64,000 nt of DNA. It comes from Desulfobulbaceae bacterium. Its GTDB lineage: Bacteria > Desulfobacterota > Desulfobulbia > Desulfobulbales > Desulfobulbaceae. Below the pieces are notes generated by a model. That model saw only the letters and a program-made list of their open reading frames with translations, searched no databases and was not told the DNA's origin. A program made the translations under genes and the position numbers. Each line of letters opens with the position of its first letter. Within the stretch, counting starts at the first letter, position 1. Shown one piece after another: positions 8,775 to 17,823 of this stretch. The stretch lies in contig DNUE01000013.1 in NCBI GenBank assembly GCA_003508005.1, positions 99,895 through 163,894 on the forward strand, in the 5' to 3' direction.

Positions 8775-9170
8775 TTAATAGCGTAGGGATTTCAACGCCA
8801 GCAACTGTTGGATTCGTTTCAGTTCCTTTTTGATGACCGCCAGCCGCTGATCCATGGCCATGTTTTTTTTCGGCGCTTCCCCGGAGGTGGTGGTCGCACA
8901 TTCATCGCCATGCCACTGATCCAAAAACTTTCTGGCGCCGCTGATGGTATATCCCCGATCATGCAGCAGATCCCTGATCAGGAGAAGTGTTTCAATATCC
9001 TGCCGGCGGTACAGCCTCTGCTTGGATTTGGCACGCCGTGGGCGGATGAGTTTGAATTCAGATTCCCAGTAGCGCAGGACATGCGGTTCAACCCCGACAA
9101 GGCCGCTGACCTCACCGATCCGGTAATAGACTTTATCGGGAATCTGTTCTCCCCCGGAAACCTGATCCAT
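8775..9170 (-). CDS. MerR-family transcriptional regulator
   Basis: A DNA-binding protein with an N-terminal winged-helix MerR motif: YYRIGEVSGLVGVEPHVLRY, then WESEF and RLYRRQDIETLLLIRDLL. A short lysine-rich C-terminal coil (RLAVIKKELKRIQQLL) probably dimerises; there is no effector-binding domain or metal-binding cysteine cluster. This small MerR type commonly sits beside ihfA in the phe operon, as here. The ATG at 9170 is chosen; a GTG three bases upstream has better spacing from GGGGAAG, and the longer TTG start at 9191 has no ribosome-binding site. Target genes are unknown. Confidence 0.88.
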   Translation of the reverse strand: MDQVSGGEQIPDKVYYRIGEVSGLVGVEPHVLRYWESEFKLIRPRRAKSKQRLYRRQDIETLLLIRDLLHDRGYTISGARKFLDQWHGDECATTTSGEAPKKNMAMDQRLAVIKKELKRIQQLLALKSLRY

Positions 9171-9333
9171 CACATTTGATGGCTTCCCCAAAGAACATCA
9201 AAGGAAAGAGTGAAGCAACCAATTTCAAATACCCCGCGCGCAAATTCCGAGATCCAAGAAATAGATCCTGAGGGGCGCAGGCGTGCTGAAAGAAGAAAAA
9301 AAAGACAATAGATTAGGGAATTCCGCGATGCCA

Positions 9334-9627
9334 TCAGATTTTCTTGTTCAACCGATCCCGCAATTGCTTGCTCGGTCTGAACGAAATCATCTTTCTCTTG
9401 GTAATGGTCATGGACTCGCCCGTCCTGGGATTGCGCCCGCGGCGGGGGGACTTGTCCCTGACTGTCAGCGTGCCGAACTGCACAAGCTTGACTGATTCTC
9501 CGCCCACCAGGGAATCCTTCAGGACGGCAAAAACCGTGTCCACTATATCAGAGCTGTTCCTCTGCGAAACTCCCAGCTGTTCATTGACAGCCACAGCCAA
9601 TTCCTTGCGTGTCACATTGCTGCTCAT
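9334..9627 (-). CDS. ihfA: Integration host factor alpha subunit (HU/IHF family)
   Basis: IHF bends DNA for transcription, recombination and replication. The protein has the HU/IHF fold with LVGGESVKLVQFGTLTVRDK, the DNA-intercalating arm RRGRNPRTGES and a FRPSKQLRDRLN C-terminus. Three consecutive ATG codons follow AGGAG; the third (9627) has the best spacing of eight bases and gives MSSNVTRKEL, matching family starts. It lies 14 bases after the pheT stop, the standard pheST-ihfA order. IHF versus HU is judged from context and the arm sequence. Confidence 0.9.
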   Translation of the reverse strand: MSSNVTRKELAVAVNEQLGVSQRNSSDIVDTVFAVLKDSLVGGESVKLVQFGTLTVRDKSPRRGRNPRTGESMTITKRKMISFRPSKQLRDRLNKKI

Positions 9628-9641
9628 CATCATCACTCCTA

Positions 9642-12083
9642 TCAATCACGATATCGCCCGCCGAAGCGGGACATAAGGGTATTTACAATCTTCTCATGAA
9701 CAATGTCAACCGTTTCGTCATCCAGGGTTTTGTCCGGGGAACGATAGGTTACGGCAATGGCCACGCTTTTCCTGCCCTTTTCCACCGGCTTGCCCCGATA
9801 CACGTCAAAAAGTTCGGCATCTTCGATAATTTTTTCGTCAAGTAAAATGATAGAGTCAATCAGTTCACCGGCAGCTACCGGTTCCGGCACGATCAGGGCG
9901 ATATCCCGCTTCACTGCAGGAAAACGCGGCAAACTCTGAAATACCTTGTTCACCCGCGGCAGTGCATTCACCTCATTCAGGTCCATTTCCAGAAAATAGA
10001 CATCCTGTTTGATGCCAAAGGCGCGCAGCACCTGCTGATTTATTTTGCCCAGCAGCCCGACATCTGTCCCGCCGTCCCTGATGAGGATCGTAAATCCCTC
10101 CTGGCAGTAGGGCTGCACCTTGTCCGAGACGCCAACGAAATCAAGTTTGCCATGCATACCGGTCAGGGAAAGGTCATGAAAGATTGACTCGACAACACCT
10201 TTGAGGTCAAAGATATCGGCCTCAAAATTCGAGAAATAAAGGGGGGCGGCCTTCGAATGCCTCTTGCCGCTGAGCACCGCACAGAGTTGCAACCGCTCTT
10301 CCGGCAGAACACCCCGCTGCAACTGGGCGAAAATCTTACCGGTTTCAAAAAGGGCAACATCCGGCCACTGATGATTATGGTTGTGGCGGATATTGTCCAG
10401 GAGTCCGGGCAGGAGCAAGGAGCGCATGATTTCCTGCTCTTCGGCCAGCGGATTGAGCAGCCGGGTTACCTTGCGTCGACGGTCCTCTATGGGTATTTGC
10501 AGTTGATCTATTTTCCTGCTGGCGGAAAAACTGTAATTGATAGCCTCGGTGAATCCCCGGGCGACAAGGATGCGGCTGATTTCCTGGCGGAGAGTCCGCA
10601 ATGGATCGCGTTTCGGATAATCCATGCCGATCTGGGGCAGACTGGTCGGGATGGAATTGTACCCCGCCAGCCTTGCAATCTCCTCGACAAGATCAACTTC
10701 CCTCTCGATATCCACCCGGAAGCTTGGAATGGTTACTTCGAGAACACCCTCGCCCTTCGCGGTAACGCCAAGCTGGATGGACCGCAGAAGGTCGGTGATC
10801 CGCTCCTCGCCCAGCTCCATGCCCAGAAGGTCACGAACCCGCGAGCACCTGAGAGGTTGGACATGTTCAGACCTTCTGCCGGGATACAGATCCACGCCCC
10901 CCTCAACCAGTTTTGCCCCTGCAAGCTCAACCATCAGCCGCACCGCGCGTTCCAAGGCGATATCCACCCCATTCGGATCTATACCGCGCTCGAAGCGGTA
11001 TGAGGCCTCGGAGGCAATGTTCAGCCTGCGGGCGGTCCGGCGGATGCTCACAGGATTGAAGCAGGCCGATTCCAGCAGGATTTCCCTGGTCCCTTCGATC
11101 ACCTCTGATTCCAGGCCACCCATGATCCCAGCCACGGCAACCGGACGCTCCCCATCGCAGATCATGAGCATGTCAGGCTCTAGATTGCGCAGCTGGCCGT
11201 CCAGGGTTGTGAACTGCCGCTCCCCTTCCCGCGGACAGCGAACCACAATCCGGCCGTCGGTAAGTCTTGCAAAATCAAAGGCATGCAGGGGCTGCCCCAG
11301 TTCAAGCATCACATAGTTGGTGATGTCGACGATATTATTGATCGGCCGCATACCTACCGCCTGCAGCCTCTGCTGCAGCCATTTGGGCGAAGGAGCGATG
11401 GTGACGCCGGACAGCTTGCGCGCTGCGTAGCGGGGGCACAGGTCGGCTTCCCTGATCTCCACGGAAAATTCCGGATGAGACTGGGCAAGGGCAGGCAGCT
11501 CCTCGCGGCTGACCGGAGGCCGCAGCTTACGCCCGGCAAAGCCGGCCACTTCCCGGGCAATCCCAAGGACACTGGCGCAATCGGGACGGTTGGGGGTAAG
11601 ATCGATTTCAATCATCACATCGTCGAGGCCAAGGGCCTGCACCAGATCAACCCCGGAGTCGATGTCGCCGCTGATCTCAAGAATCCCGCGGTGCTCCTCG
11701 CTCAGTCCCAATTCCTTGGCTGAACAAAGCATGCCCAGCGATTCCTGGCCCCGGACCTTCGCCTTTCTGATCTTCATGCCGTTGGGAAGGATGACGCCAG
11801 GCCGGGCAATGGCGGTGAGCAGTCCTTCTCTGGCGTTCGGCGCACCGCAGACTACCTGGATCAGCTCTGCGCCTACCTCCACCTCGCACACGGTCAGGCG
11901 ATCGGCATCGGGATGCGGCAGCACCTTTCTAATCCTGGCCGTGCGCAGACCCTCCAGACCCCCCGCCATGTGCACAACCGCGTCCACTTCAAGGCCGAGC
12001 ATGGTAAGGCGGTCGGCGATCTGTTCCGCGCTCAAGCCGTCAAGATTGACGTATTCGTTTAGCCATTTAAAGGTTAGCTTCAT
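9642..12083 (-). CDS. pheT: Phenylalanyl-tRNA synthetase beta subunit
   Basis: The beta chain of the alpha2-beta2 enzyme that charges tRNA-Phe and edits tyrosine. Full length at 813 residues. In order it has an N-terminal tRNA-binding EMAP/OB domain (RKVLPHPDADRLTVCEVEVG), B3/B4 editing region (IEIDLTPNRPDCASVLGIAREVAG split by short loops), B5 domain (RFERGIDPNGVD), a catalytic-like core and the C-terminal ferredoxin-like anticodon-binding domain starting near PRFPAVKRDIALIV. The ATG at 12083 gives the usual MKLTFKWLNEYV. It is cotranscribed with pheS, 62 bases upstream. Confidence 0.97.
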   Translation of the reverse strand: MKLTFKWLNEYVNLDGLSAEQIADRLTMLGLEVDAVVHMAGGLEGLRTARIRKVLPHPDADRLTVCEVEVGAELIQVVCGAPNAREGLLTAIARPGVILPNGMKIRKAKVRGQESLGMLCSAKELGLSEEHRGILEISGDIDSGVDLVQALGLDDVMIEIDLTPNRPDCASVLGIAREVAGFAGRKLRPPVSREELPALAQSHPEFSVEIREADLCPRYAARKLSGVTIAPSPKWLQQRLQAVGMRPINNIVDITNYVMLELGQPLHAFDFARLTDGRIVVRCPREGERQFTTLDGQLRNLEPDMLMICDGERPVAVAGIMGGLESEVIEGTREILLESACFNPVSIRRTARRLNIASEASYRFERGIDPNGVDIALERAVRLMVELAGAKLVEGGVDLYPGRRSEHVQPLRCSRVRDLLGMELGEERITDLLRSIQLGVTAKGEGVLEVTIPSFRVDIEREVDLVEEIARLAGYNSIPTSLPQIGMDYPKRDPLRTLRQEISRILVARGFTEAINYSFSASRKIDQLQIPIEDRRRKVTRLLNPLAEEQEIMRSLLLPGLLDNIRHNHNHQWPDVALFETGKIFAQLQRGVLPEERLQLCAVLSGKRHSKAAPLYFSNFEADIFDLKGVVESIFHDLSLTGMHGKLDFVGVSDKVQPYCQEGFTILIRDGGTDVGLLGKINQQVLRAFGIKQDVYFLEMDLNEVNALPRVNKVFQSLPRFPAVKRDIALIVPEPVAAGELIDSIILLDEKIIEDAELFDVYRGKPVEKGRKSVAIAVTYRSPDKTLDDETVDIVHEKIVNTLMSRFGGRYRD

Positions 12084-12145
12084 TTCTTCGGTCCGCCGAA
12101 AATCTCAGTTGCAATTGCTGGCTAAAGGGACTGCGGAAGGCGCTC

Positions 12146-13153
12146 TCAGAACTGGCTCAGGAAGCGCAGATCGTTTTCATAAAACAGGCGGATGTCGTCG
12201 ATCCCGTACTTGAGCATGGCGATCCGCTCCACGCCGAGGCCAAAGGCAAAGCCGCTGAAGGTTTCAGGGTCATAGCCGACCATCTTCAGCACCTCGGGAT
12301 CAATCAGACCGGCGCCAAGGATCTCCAGCCAGCCGGTCCGCTTGCACACGCGGCAGCCGCTTCCGCCGCAGATAACGCAGGCGATGTCCACCTCGGCGCT
12401 AGGTTCGGTGAACGGAAAAAAGCTGGGCCTGAATCTGAGGGACAGGTCATTCTTGAACATCCGCTGGGTAAAGCTGGTCAGCACCCCTTTCAGGTCGGCG
12501 AAGGAGACACGGCGGTCCACCAGAAATCCTTCCACCTGATGAAACATCGGCGTATGGGTGATGTCCGAATCGCAGCGGTACACTTTCCCCGGAGCAATGT
12601 AGCGCAGCGGCGGTTGCTGCGTCTCCATTATTCTTGCCTGCATGGGCGAAGTATGGGTCCGCAGCAGGATTGATTCCGACACATAGAAGGTATCATGCAT
12701 ATCCCGCGCCGGGTGGTGCTCTGGGATATTGAGCGCGGCAAAATTGTAATGGTCCAACTCGACGTCGGGCCCCTCGGCCACGGCAAAGCCCATCCCCTCG
12801 AAAATGGCACAGATCTCCTCCATCACCTGGGTGACGGGGTGCAGCCTGCCGAAAGGGAGCGCCCGGCCGGGAAGGCTGAGATCAGCAGCCTGCTGGACAA
12901 CCCCATCAGAAAAATCAAGGGCAGCCTTTTTCTCTTCGAAGCGCTGCTCTATCCCCTGCTTAATCTGATTGGCCAACTGGCCAAGACGCGGCCTTTCCTC
13001 AGGGGATACCTGACCGAGTTGGCGCATCACCGTGGAGAGCAACCCCTTGCGCCCAAGGTATCTGACCCGAAAAGGCTCCAGATCTTCAGCCCTGCTCAGG
13101 GCAGCAAGTGCTGACTCGGCTTCCTGTTCAAGCCTTTTCAGTTCGACGTCCAT
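12146..13153 (-). CDS. pheS: Phenylalanyl-tRNA synthetase alpha subunit
   Basis: The catalytic class II chain, 335 residues. It has an N-terminal coiled coil, motif 1 (LHPVTQVMEEICAIFEGMGF), motif 2 around LRTHTSPMQARIM and KVYRCDSDITHTPMFHQVEG, and motif 3 (GFAFGLGVERIAMLKYGIDD), with the acceptor region ending FLSQF. A GAGAGGGGAG ribosome site abuts the ATG at 13153. It sits eight bases after rplT, as in many bacteria, so its expression is probably tied to ribosomal protein genes upstream. Confidence 0.97.
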   Translation of the reverse strand: MDVELKRLEQEAESALAALSRAEDLEPFRVRYLGRKGLLSTVMRQLGQVSPEERPRLGQLANQIKQGIEQRFEEKKAALDFSDGVVQQAADLSLPGRALPFGRLHPVTQVMEEICAIFEGMGFAVAEGPDVELDHYNFAALNIPEHHPARDMHDTFYVSESILLRTHTSPMQARIMETQQPPLRYIAPGKVYRCDSDITHTPMFHQVEGFLVDRRVSFADLKGVLTSFTQRMFKNDLSLRFRPSFFPFTEPSAEVDIACVICGGSGCRVCKRTGWLEILGAGLIDPEVLKMVGYDPETFSGFAFGLGVERIAMLKYGIDDIRLFYENDLRFLSQF

Positions 13154-13161
13154 CTCCCCTC

Positions 13162-13515
13162 TCAGGAAGAAACACCGGCAGCCTTGACAAGCGCGCTAAA
13201 GGCGCTGGGATCGACAATGGCCAGATTGGACAGGACCTTGCGGTCGAGTTCGATATCCGCCTTCTTCATGCCGCCGATCAGCCGGCTGTAGCTGGTGCCG
13301 TTCATTTTGGCGGCAGCGGTGATCCGGGCAATCCACAGGCTGCGGAAATTGCGCTTGTTGGTGCGGCGATCACGGTAGGCGAAAGAAAGGGCACGGTCAA
13401 CGGCCTCAGTGGCCGACTTGTACAACCGGTGCTTTCCGCCCCGGAATCCCTTGGCCATACTCAAAACTTTGTTTCTTCTGCGGCGGGCTTTAAATCCGCG
13501 TGTTACTCGAGGCAT
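13162..13515 (-). CDS. rplT: 50S ribosomal protein L20
   Basis: L20 is a 23S rRNA-binding assembly protein. The 117-residue chain has the basic helical N-terminus PRVTRGFKARRRRNKVL and the conserved KHRLYKSATEAV and NGTSYSRLIGGMKKA. GGAG lies eight bases before the ATG. In other bacteria L20 represses its own operon through rpmI/infC leader RNA; whether that holds here is not visible. Confidence 0.98.
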   Translation of the reverse strand: MPRVTRGFKARRRRNKVLSMAKGFRGGKHRLYKSATEAVDRALSFAYRDRRTNKRNFRSLWIARITAAAKMNGTSYSRLIGGMKKADIELDRKVLSNLAIVDPSAFSALVKAAGVSS

Positions 13516-13578
13516 TGTTCTAACTCCAATATTCTACTTGTTTTCAATTCACACAAACCAGGTCCGCCCGGTCCTTGC

Positions 13579-13776
13579 TTACAGATACGGCAGCATCCTT
13601 TTTACGGCGCGCTGATCTGTTTCGGCAATAAGCGTCGATTTGCGCAGATTGCGCTTGCGCTTGGTGGTCTTCTTGGTCAGAATATGACTGCTGTAGGCCT
13701 TGCTGCGCTTGAATCTTCCGGAGCCTGTCGCTTTGAAACGCTTCGCAGCCCCTCTGTTGGTCTTTACCTTAGGCAT
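13579..13776 (-). CDS. rpmI: 50S ribosomal protein L35
   Basis: A 65-residue basic protein with MPKVKTNRGAAKRFKATGSG, SSHILTKKTTKRKRNLRK and a KRMLPYL end, all typical of L35. GGGAG lies eight bases before the ATG. The 195-base spacer between infC and this gene (13777-13971) contains a TATACT box on the minus strand at about 13848-13853, so an internal promoter or an L20-responsive leader is possible. Confidence 0.97.
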   Translation of the reverse strand: MPKVKTNRGAAKRFKATGSGRFKRSKAYSSHILTKKTTKRKRNLRKSTLIAETDQRAVKRMLPYL

Positions 13777-13971
13777 GTTTCACTCTCCCTTTCAGCTCAT
13801 TCCGGGCACTATTTCCCGAAACGTAATCCAGTATAACACTTCTATGTTGACGGTCATCATTTTCCGGAATCGGGTAAATACGTTTCCGCCGCCGGCCAAG
13901 CCAAGCCTTGCATCCTGACAAAATAATTGGAGCAGATGATCCGCGTTTTCAAATTGAGCGGGCTTGTCTCA

Positions 13972-14514
13972 TCATTTGGGCCCGACGAACATGACCAGCT
14001 GCCGGCCTTCCATGAGCGGCTCCTGCTGGATGACACAATCCTCGCGGAGCATGTCGGCGATCTTGTTCATGGCCTCGAGGCCAATGGTCTGCGCATAAAC
14101 AATTTCCCGCCCACGGAACCGCATGGTCACCTTGACCTTGTTTTTCTGCAGCAGGAACTTCTTGATCTGCTTGATCTTGAAGTTGAGGTCATGCTCCTCG
14201 GTCTTGGGCCGGAACTTGATCTCCTTGGTCTCGACAACGGTCTGTTTCTTCTTTGCTTCCTTCTGCTTCTTACTCAGTTCATACCGGTATTTGTCAAAAT
14301 CCATGATCCGGCACACGGGGGGATCAGCCGCAGCCGCTACTTCGACCAGGTCAAGACTCAACTCGGAGGCCTTGCGCAAAGCAACATCTATGGTCAAGAC
14401 ACCCAACTGTTCCCCTTCGGGATCGATAACCCGAACCTGGGGGTTGTCAATCTCCTCATTCACCCTGGCCTTAATGTCCGCAGTTGACGGGACCTTCTTG
14501 CCTCGTTTTTTGAT
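13972..14514 (-). CDS. infC: Translation initiation factor IF-3, predicted ATC start
   Basis: IF-3 binds the 30S subunit and rejects wrong start codons. The N-domain has NEEIDNPQVRVIDPEGEQLG, the linker is lysine-rich (KKQKEAKKKQTVVETKEIKF) and the C-domain has FKIKQIKKFLLQKNKVKVT. The frame is open upstream, but homology stops at IKKRGKKVP. An AAGGAGGA site lies seven bases before ATC at 14514, giving exactly 180 residues, the usual IF-3 length. Rare non-AUG starts are the basis of infC autoregulation in enterics, so the same control is likely. The gene follows thrS by 37 bases. Confidence 0.95.
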   Translation of the reverse strand: MKKRGKKVPSTADIKARVNEEIDNPQVRVIDPEGEQLGVLTIDVALRKASELSLDLVEVAAAADPPVCRIMDFDKYRYELSKKQKEAKKKQTVVETKEIKFRPKTEEHDLNFKIKQIKKFLLQKNKVKVTMRFRGREIVYAQTIGLEAMNKIADMLREDCVIQQEPLMEGRQLVMFVGPK

Positions 14515-14551
14515 ATCCGTTCCTCCTTGTGTGGGTATTCTGGGGCGGAGC

Positions 14552-16486
14552 CTATCTGATTCCGCCGATCGCCTCGTCACACTCGATGCGGACCAGTTCG
14601 GCAAAATCCTGCGGCGACATGGGCGGCAGGTTTTCCCCGCTTCTCCTGCGGACGGTGACGGTCCCCTGTTCCTTTTCTCGTTCGCCCACCACCAGCATGT
14701 AGGGGACCTTCATCATCTGCGCTTCGCGGATCTTGTAGTTGAGCTTCTCGTTGCGCAGATCCTTCTCCACCCTGATCCCGAACTTGCGCAGGCGCGTGTA
14801 CAGTGCCTCACAGTAGCTGAGCTGGTCATCGGTGATATTCACGATCCTGGCCTGCTCAGGCGCCAGCCACAACGGGAAGGCGCCGGCATAGTGCTCGATC
14901 AGGACACCAACGAACCGCTCCAGGGAGCCCATCAGGGCGCGGTGGATCATGATCGGCTGATGTTCCTTGCTGTCCTCTCCGGTATAGGTCATCTCGAAAC
15001 GTTCCGGCAGGTTGAAGTCCACCTGGATGGTGGAACACTGCCAGGAGCGGCCCAGCTGGTCCTTGATCTTGATATCGATCTTCGGGCCATAAAAGACCCC
15101 TTCGCCCGGGTCGAGCTGATAGCTGAGCCCTTTTTTCTCCAGCGCCCTCTTCAGGGCTTCGGTGGCCAGCTGCCAATGGTCATCGCTGCCCACGTATTTT
15201 TCGGGACGCGTCGAGAGATAGATGTCATACTGAACAAAACCGAATGTCTGCAGGATATGCAGGTTCAGGTCGATGATATTGTAGATCTCCTCGTCCAGCT
15301 GATCGGGCCGGCAGAAAATGTGGGCATCATCCTGGGTGAAGCCGCGCACCCGCATCAACCCGTGCAGCGCTCCGGCCCGCTCGTAGCGGTACACGGTGCC
15401 CAACTCGCACCAGCGAATGGGGAACTCCCGGTAGCTGTGCCGGTGGCTCTTATATATCCCGATATGGAAGGGGCAGTTCATCGGCTTCAGCTGATACTTG
15501 ACCTCGTCGATCTCCATAGGCGAATACATGTTCTCGCTGTAGAAATCGAGGTGGCCGCTGGTCCGCCAAAGGTCCTGCCGGGCGATGTGCGGCGTGTAGA
15601 GCAGCTCATAGCCATGGCGGTAATGCTCGTCCTTCCAGTAATCCTCGATCAGCCGGCGCAACTGCGCGCCACGGGGCTGCCAGAGGATGAGGCCGGGGCC
15701 GATCTGGTCCTGGATGGTAAACAGATCCAGTTCCTTGCCAAGACGCCGGTGATCGCGCTTCTTGGCCTCCTCCAGCTGATGCAGATAGTGATTGAGATCC
15801 TTCTTGTCAAAAAACGCCGTCCCGTAAATGCGCTGGAGCATCGGCCGTTTTTCATCACCACGCCAGTATGAGCCGGCCACGCGCAGCAACTTGAAGGCCT
15901 TTAGCCAGGAACTGTCTGGCAGATGCGGTCCGCGGCACAGATCGACAAAATCTCCCTGCTGATATAAACTGACCCGATCCGCCCCTATCTCCTGCAGCAG
16001 CTCAACCTTGTAGGATTCGCCCTGCCTGCCGAAATAGTCCACAGCCTCTGCGAGGCTCATTTCACTGCGGACAAAGGGCATCCGGGCAGCGACGATCTCG
16101 GTCATCTTGGTTTCGATGCGTTCAAATTCCTCCGGGGAAAAAGGCTCTTTGCGATCGAAATCGTAATAGAAGCCGTCCTCGATGGCAGGGCCGATGGCGA
16201 CCTTCACCTCATTGCCGTAGAGTTGCCGCACCGCAAGGGCCATGACATGGGCGGCGCTGTGGCGCAAAATTTCCAGCCCTTCAGCGGAATCAACAGAGAT
16301 GGGCTCTAGCAGGGAGTCCACGGACAGGCTGGCGGACAGGTCCACGCTCACCCCGTTGCTCCGGACGGCGACCGTCTGCTTGCGCACCTTGCCGGATACC
16401 AGCGTTTTCAATGCCTCGCCGGCAGTGACGCCCTGCGGGAACGAAAGCGGCTCGCCCTCCGGTATTTTGACTAAGATTTCGGCCAT
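14552..16486 (-). CDS. thrS: Threonyl-tRNA synthetase
   Basis: Charges tRNA-Thr. The 644-residue chain has the TGS domain (EPLSFPQGVTAGEALKTL), the editing domain with HSAAHVMALAVRQLYG and the C-x-H pair near LCRGPHLP, class II motifs 1-3 in the core (including KPMNCPFHIGIYK zinc cysteine and FRYERAGALHGLMRVRGFTQ-like YRYERAGALHGLMR), and the C-terminal anticodon-binding domain (RNEKLNYKIREAQMMKVPYM). The ATG at 16486 gives MAEILVKIPEG. It heads the thrS-infC-rpmI-rplT-pheST-ihfA operon and follows a terminator that isolates it from tRNA-Val. Confidence 0.98.
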   Translation of the reverse strand: MAEILVKIPEGEPLSFPQGVTAGEALKTLVSGKVRKQTVAVRSNGVSVDLSASLSVDSLLEPISVDSAEGLEILRHSAAHVMALAVRQLYGNEVKVAIGPAIEDGFYYDFDRKEPFSPEEFERIETKMTEIVAARMPFVRSEMSLAEAVDYFGRQGESYKVELLQEIGADRVSLYQQGDFVDLCRGPHLPDSSWLKAFKLLRVAGSYWRGDEKRPMLQRIYGTAFFDKKDLNHYLHQLEEAKKRDHRRLGKELDLFTIQDQIGPGLILWQPRGAQLRRLIEDYWKDEHYRHGYELLYTPHIARQDLWRTSGHLDFYSENMYSPMEIDEVKYQLKPMNCPFHIGIYKSHRHSYREFPIRWCELGTVYRYERAGALHGLMRVRGFTQDDAHIFCRPDQLDEEIYNIIDLNLHILQTFGFVQYDIYLSTRPEKYVGSDDHWQLATEALKRALEKKGLSYQLDPGEGVFYGPKIDIKIKDQLGRSWQCSTIQVDFNLPERFEMTYTGEDSKEHQPIMIHRALMGSLERFVGVLIEHYAGAFPLWLAPEQARIVNITDDQLSYCEALYTRLRKFGIRVEKDLRNEKLNYKIREAQMMKVPYMLVVGEREKEQGTVTVRRRSGENLPPMSPQDFAELVRIECDEAIGGIR

Positions 16487-16494
16487 AATCGCTG

Positions 16495-16547
16495 AAAAAA
16501 TAAAGGCTAAGGAACAGACGGCGGAAACCGCTGGTCTTTTAGCCTTT
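16495..16547 (-). terminator. Terminator between tRNA-Val and thrS
   Basis: A nine-base outer stem (AAAGGCTAA with TTAGCCTTT) encloses a GC-rich inner stem and is followed on the minus strand by ATTTTTT. It begins six bases after the tRNA-Val 3' end and ends just before the thrS start, so it is placed to stop the tRNA transcript and possibly to attenuate read-through into thrS. Confidence 0.75.
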
Positions 16548-16552
16548 GTCTC

Positions 16553-16627
16553 TGGTAGGCGCGGGCGGGATTGAACCGCCGACTTCTACCGTGTCAAGGT
16601 AGCGCTCTCCCACTGAGCTACGCGCCT
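16553..16627 (-). tRNA. tRNA-Val (GAC anticodon)
   Basis: Acceptor AGGCGCG pairs with CGCGCCT, CCA is encoded, the D-arm reads AGCTCAGTGGGAGAGC and the anticodon loop TTGACAC gives GAC, reading GTC/GTT. The T-loop is GTTCAATC. It is a single tRNA unit flanked by a predicted promoter and terminator. Confidence 0.97.
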
Positions 16628-16687
16628 GCAATTTCCTGTTCCGATCAAAATTGTTATTATTACCTGAAACTGAGCAAAAACTCAAGT

Positions 16688-16716
16688 CAAATACCAGCAA
16701 CCATGCATCATGTCAA
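16688..16716 (-). promoter_or_regulatory. Predicted promoter for tRNA-Val
   Basis: On the minus strand TTGACA (16716-16711) is followed after 17 bases by TATTTG (16693-16688). A transcript would start near 16680, about 50 bases before tRNA-Val. The remaining bases up to recR (16717-16859) hold no ORF worth calling; they include a GCGGATCCGC palindrome. Confidence 0.4.
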
Positions 16717-16859
16717 GAAGATTGTCGGAGTCGCAGGCAGCGCGATTCCGATGCCGGCAAGCCATGCAGCAGAACAAAACCATGATCGCGGCTGGTCAGC
16801 GCTCTACATTTAGAACGAGTTTCCCCTGACGAGCGGGTCCAGCGGATCCGCGCTAGACG

Positions 16860-17465
16860 CTACCCGTCCACCATCCTTCTCGTCTCAATGGCCCGGGCCA
16901 GGGTATGCTCGTCGGCATACTTGATGTCCATGCCCATGGGAATCCCGCAGGCAAGGCGGGTCACCCGCACCGCAAACCTCTGCAACTGCTCAATGAGATA
17001 GGAGGAAGTCGCTTCGCCCGGCACCGTGGAGCTGGTGGCCAGCAGGACCTCCTGCACCCCCCCCTGCCGGACCCGGGTGATCAGTTCCCTGATCTTGAGC
17101 TCAGGCGGCCCGATCCCGTCCATGGGCGAAAGCACTCCGTGCAGGATATGATAAACCCCGCGAAAGGCCCCGGTTTTTTCTATTGAAATCATATCGCCGG
17201 GCTCCTCGACCACGCAGACCAGGCCGGCATCGCGCCGCGTATCGCTACAGATCTGGCAGGGATCGCTTTCGGAAAAGGCAAAACAGCTGCGGCAGAGGCG
17301 GATGGAGGAATGGAGTGCAGCAAGGTCCTCCACCAGCACCTGCGCTTCGGAAGCAGGACGACGAAGGATGTACAGGGCCAGGCGGGTGGCGGTTTTTCTG
17401 CCAATGCCCGGCAGCTTGGCCAGGTCGGTGATGAGACGCTCCAGCGCCGGCGGGACGGCTTGCAT
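16860..17465 (-). CDS. recR: Recombination protein RecR
   Basis: RecR acts with RecF/RecO to load RecA at gaps. The 201-residue protein has the N-terminal helix-hairpin-helix (LAKLPGIGRKTATRLALYIL), a four-cysteine zinc finger (CRSCFAFSESDPCQICSD) and a Toprim domain (VCVVEEPGDMISIEKT and the later LATSSTVPGEATSSYL). It is the last of the dnaX-ebfC-recR trio, seven bases after ebfC, an arrangement conserved in many bacteria. Confidence 0.97.
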   Translation of the reverse strand: MQAVPPALERLITDLAKLPGIGRKTATRLALYILRRPASEAQVLVEDLAALHSSIRLCRSCFAFSESDPCQICSDTRRDAGLVCVVEEPGDMISIEKTGAFRGVYHILHGVLSPMDGIGPPELKIRELITRVRQGGVQEVLLATSSTVPGEATSSYLIEQLQRFAVRVTRLACGIPMGMDIKYADEHTLARAIETRRMVDG

Positions 17466-17472
17466 CGCTTTT

Positions 17473-17781
17473 TCAGAACAGACCGGGGATATGCATGCCG
17501 CCGGTCAGCTTGCCCAACTCGCCCTGCCCGAGTTTCTTTGCCTTGAGCAGGCCATCGTTGACCGCGGAGAGAATCAGGTCCTGCAGGAGCTGAACGTCAT
17601 CGGGGTTGACAACCCCCCGCTCAAGAGAGAGCGACAGCAGTTCGCCGCGACCATTGACCGTAACCGTGACCATGCCGCCTCCGGCCGAGCCGGTCACTGT
17701 TTTTGCGCCCAGCTCATCCTGCATCTGGTTCAGCCGTTCCTGGAACTGCTGCGCCTGTTTCATCAACGTGCCCATATCCAT
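17473..17781 (-). CDS. ebfC: YbaB/EbfC-family nucleoid-associated protein
   Basis: A small dimeric DNA-binding protein of 102 residues. It has the glutamine-rich N-terminal helix MGTLMKQAQQFQERLNQMQ and the core VTGSAGGGMVTVTVNGRGEL, then LQDLILSAVNDGLLKAK. It sits between dnaX (42 bases upstream) and recR (7 bases downstream), the standard context. Its role in chromosome organisation or recombination is known only in outline. Confidence 0.95.
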   Translation of the reverse strand: MDMGTLMKQAQQFQERLNQMQDELGAKTVTGSAGGGMVTVTVNGRGELLSLSLERGVVNPDDVQLLQDLILSAVNDGLLKAKKLGQGELGKLTGGMHIPGLF

Positions 17782-17823
17782 AATTCACATTCCTTGTCCG
17801 ATTTCAATTTCAGCGGCCCTGCT

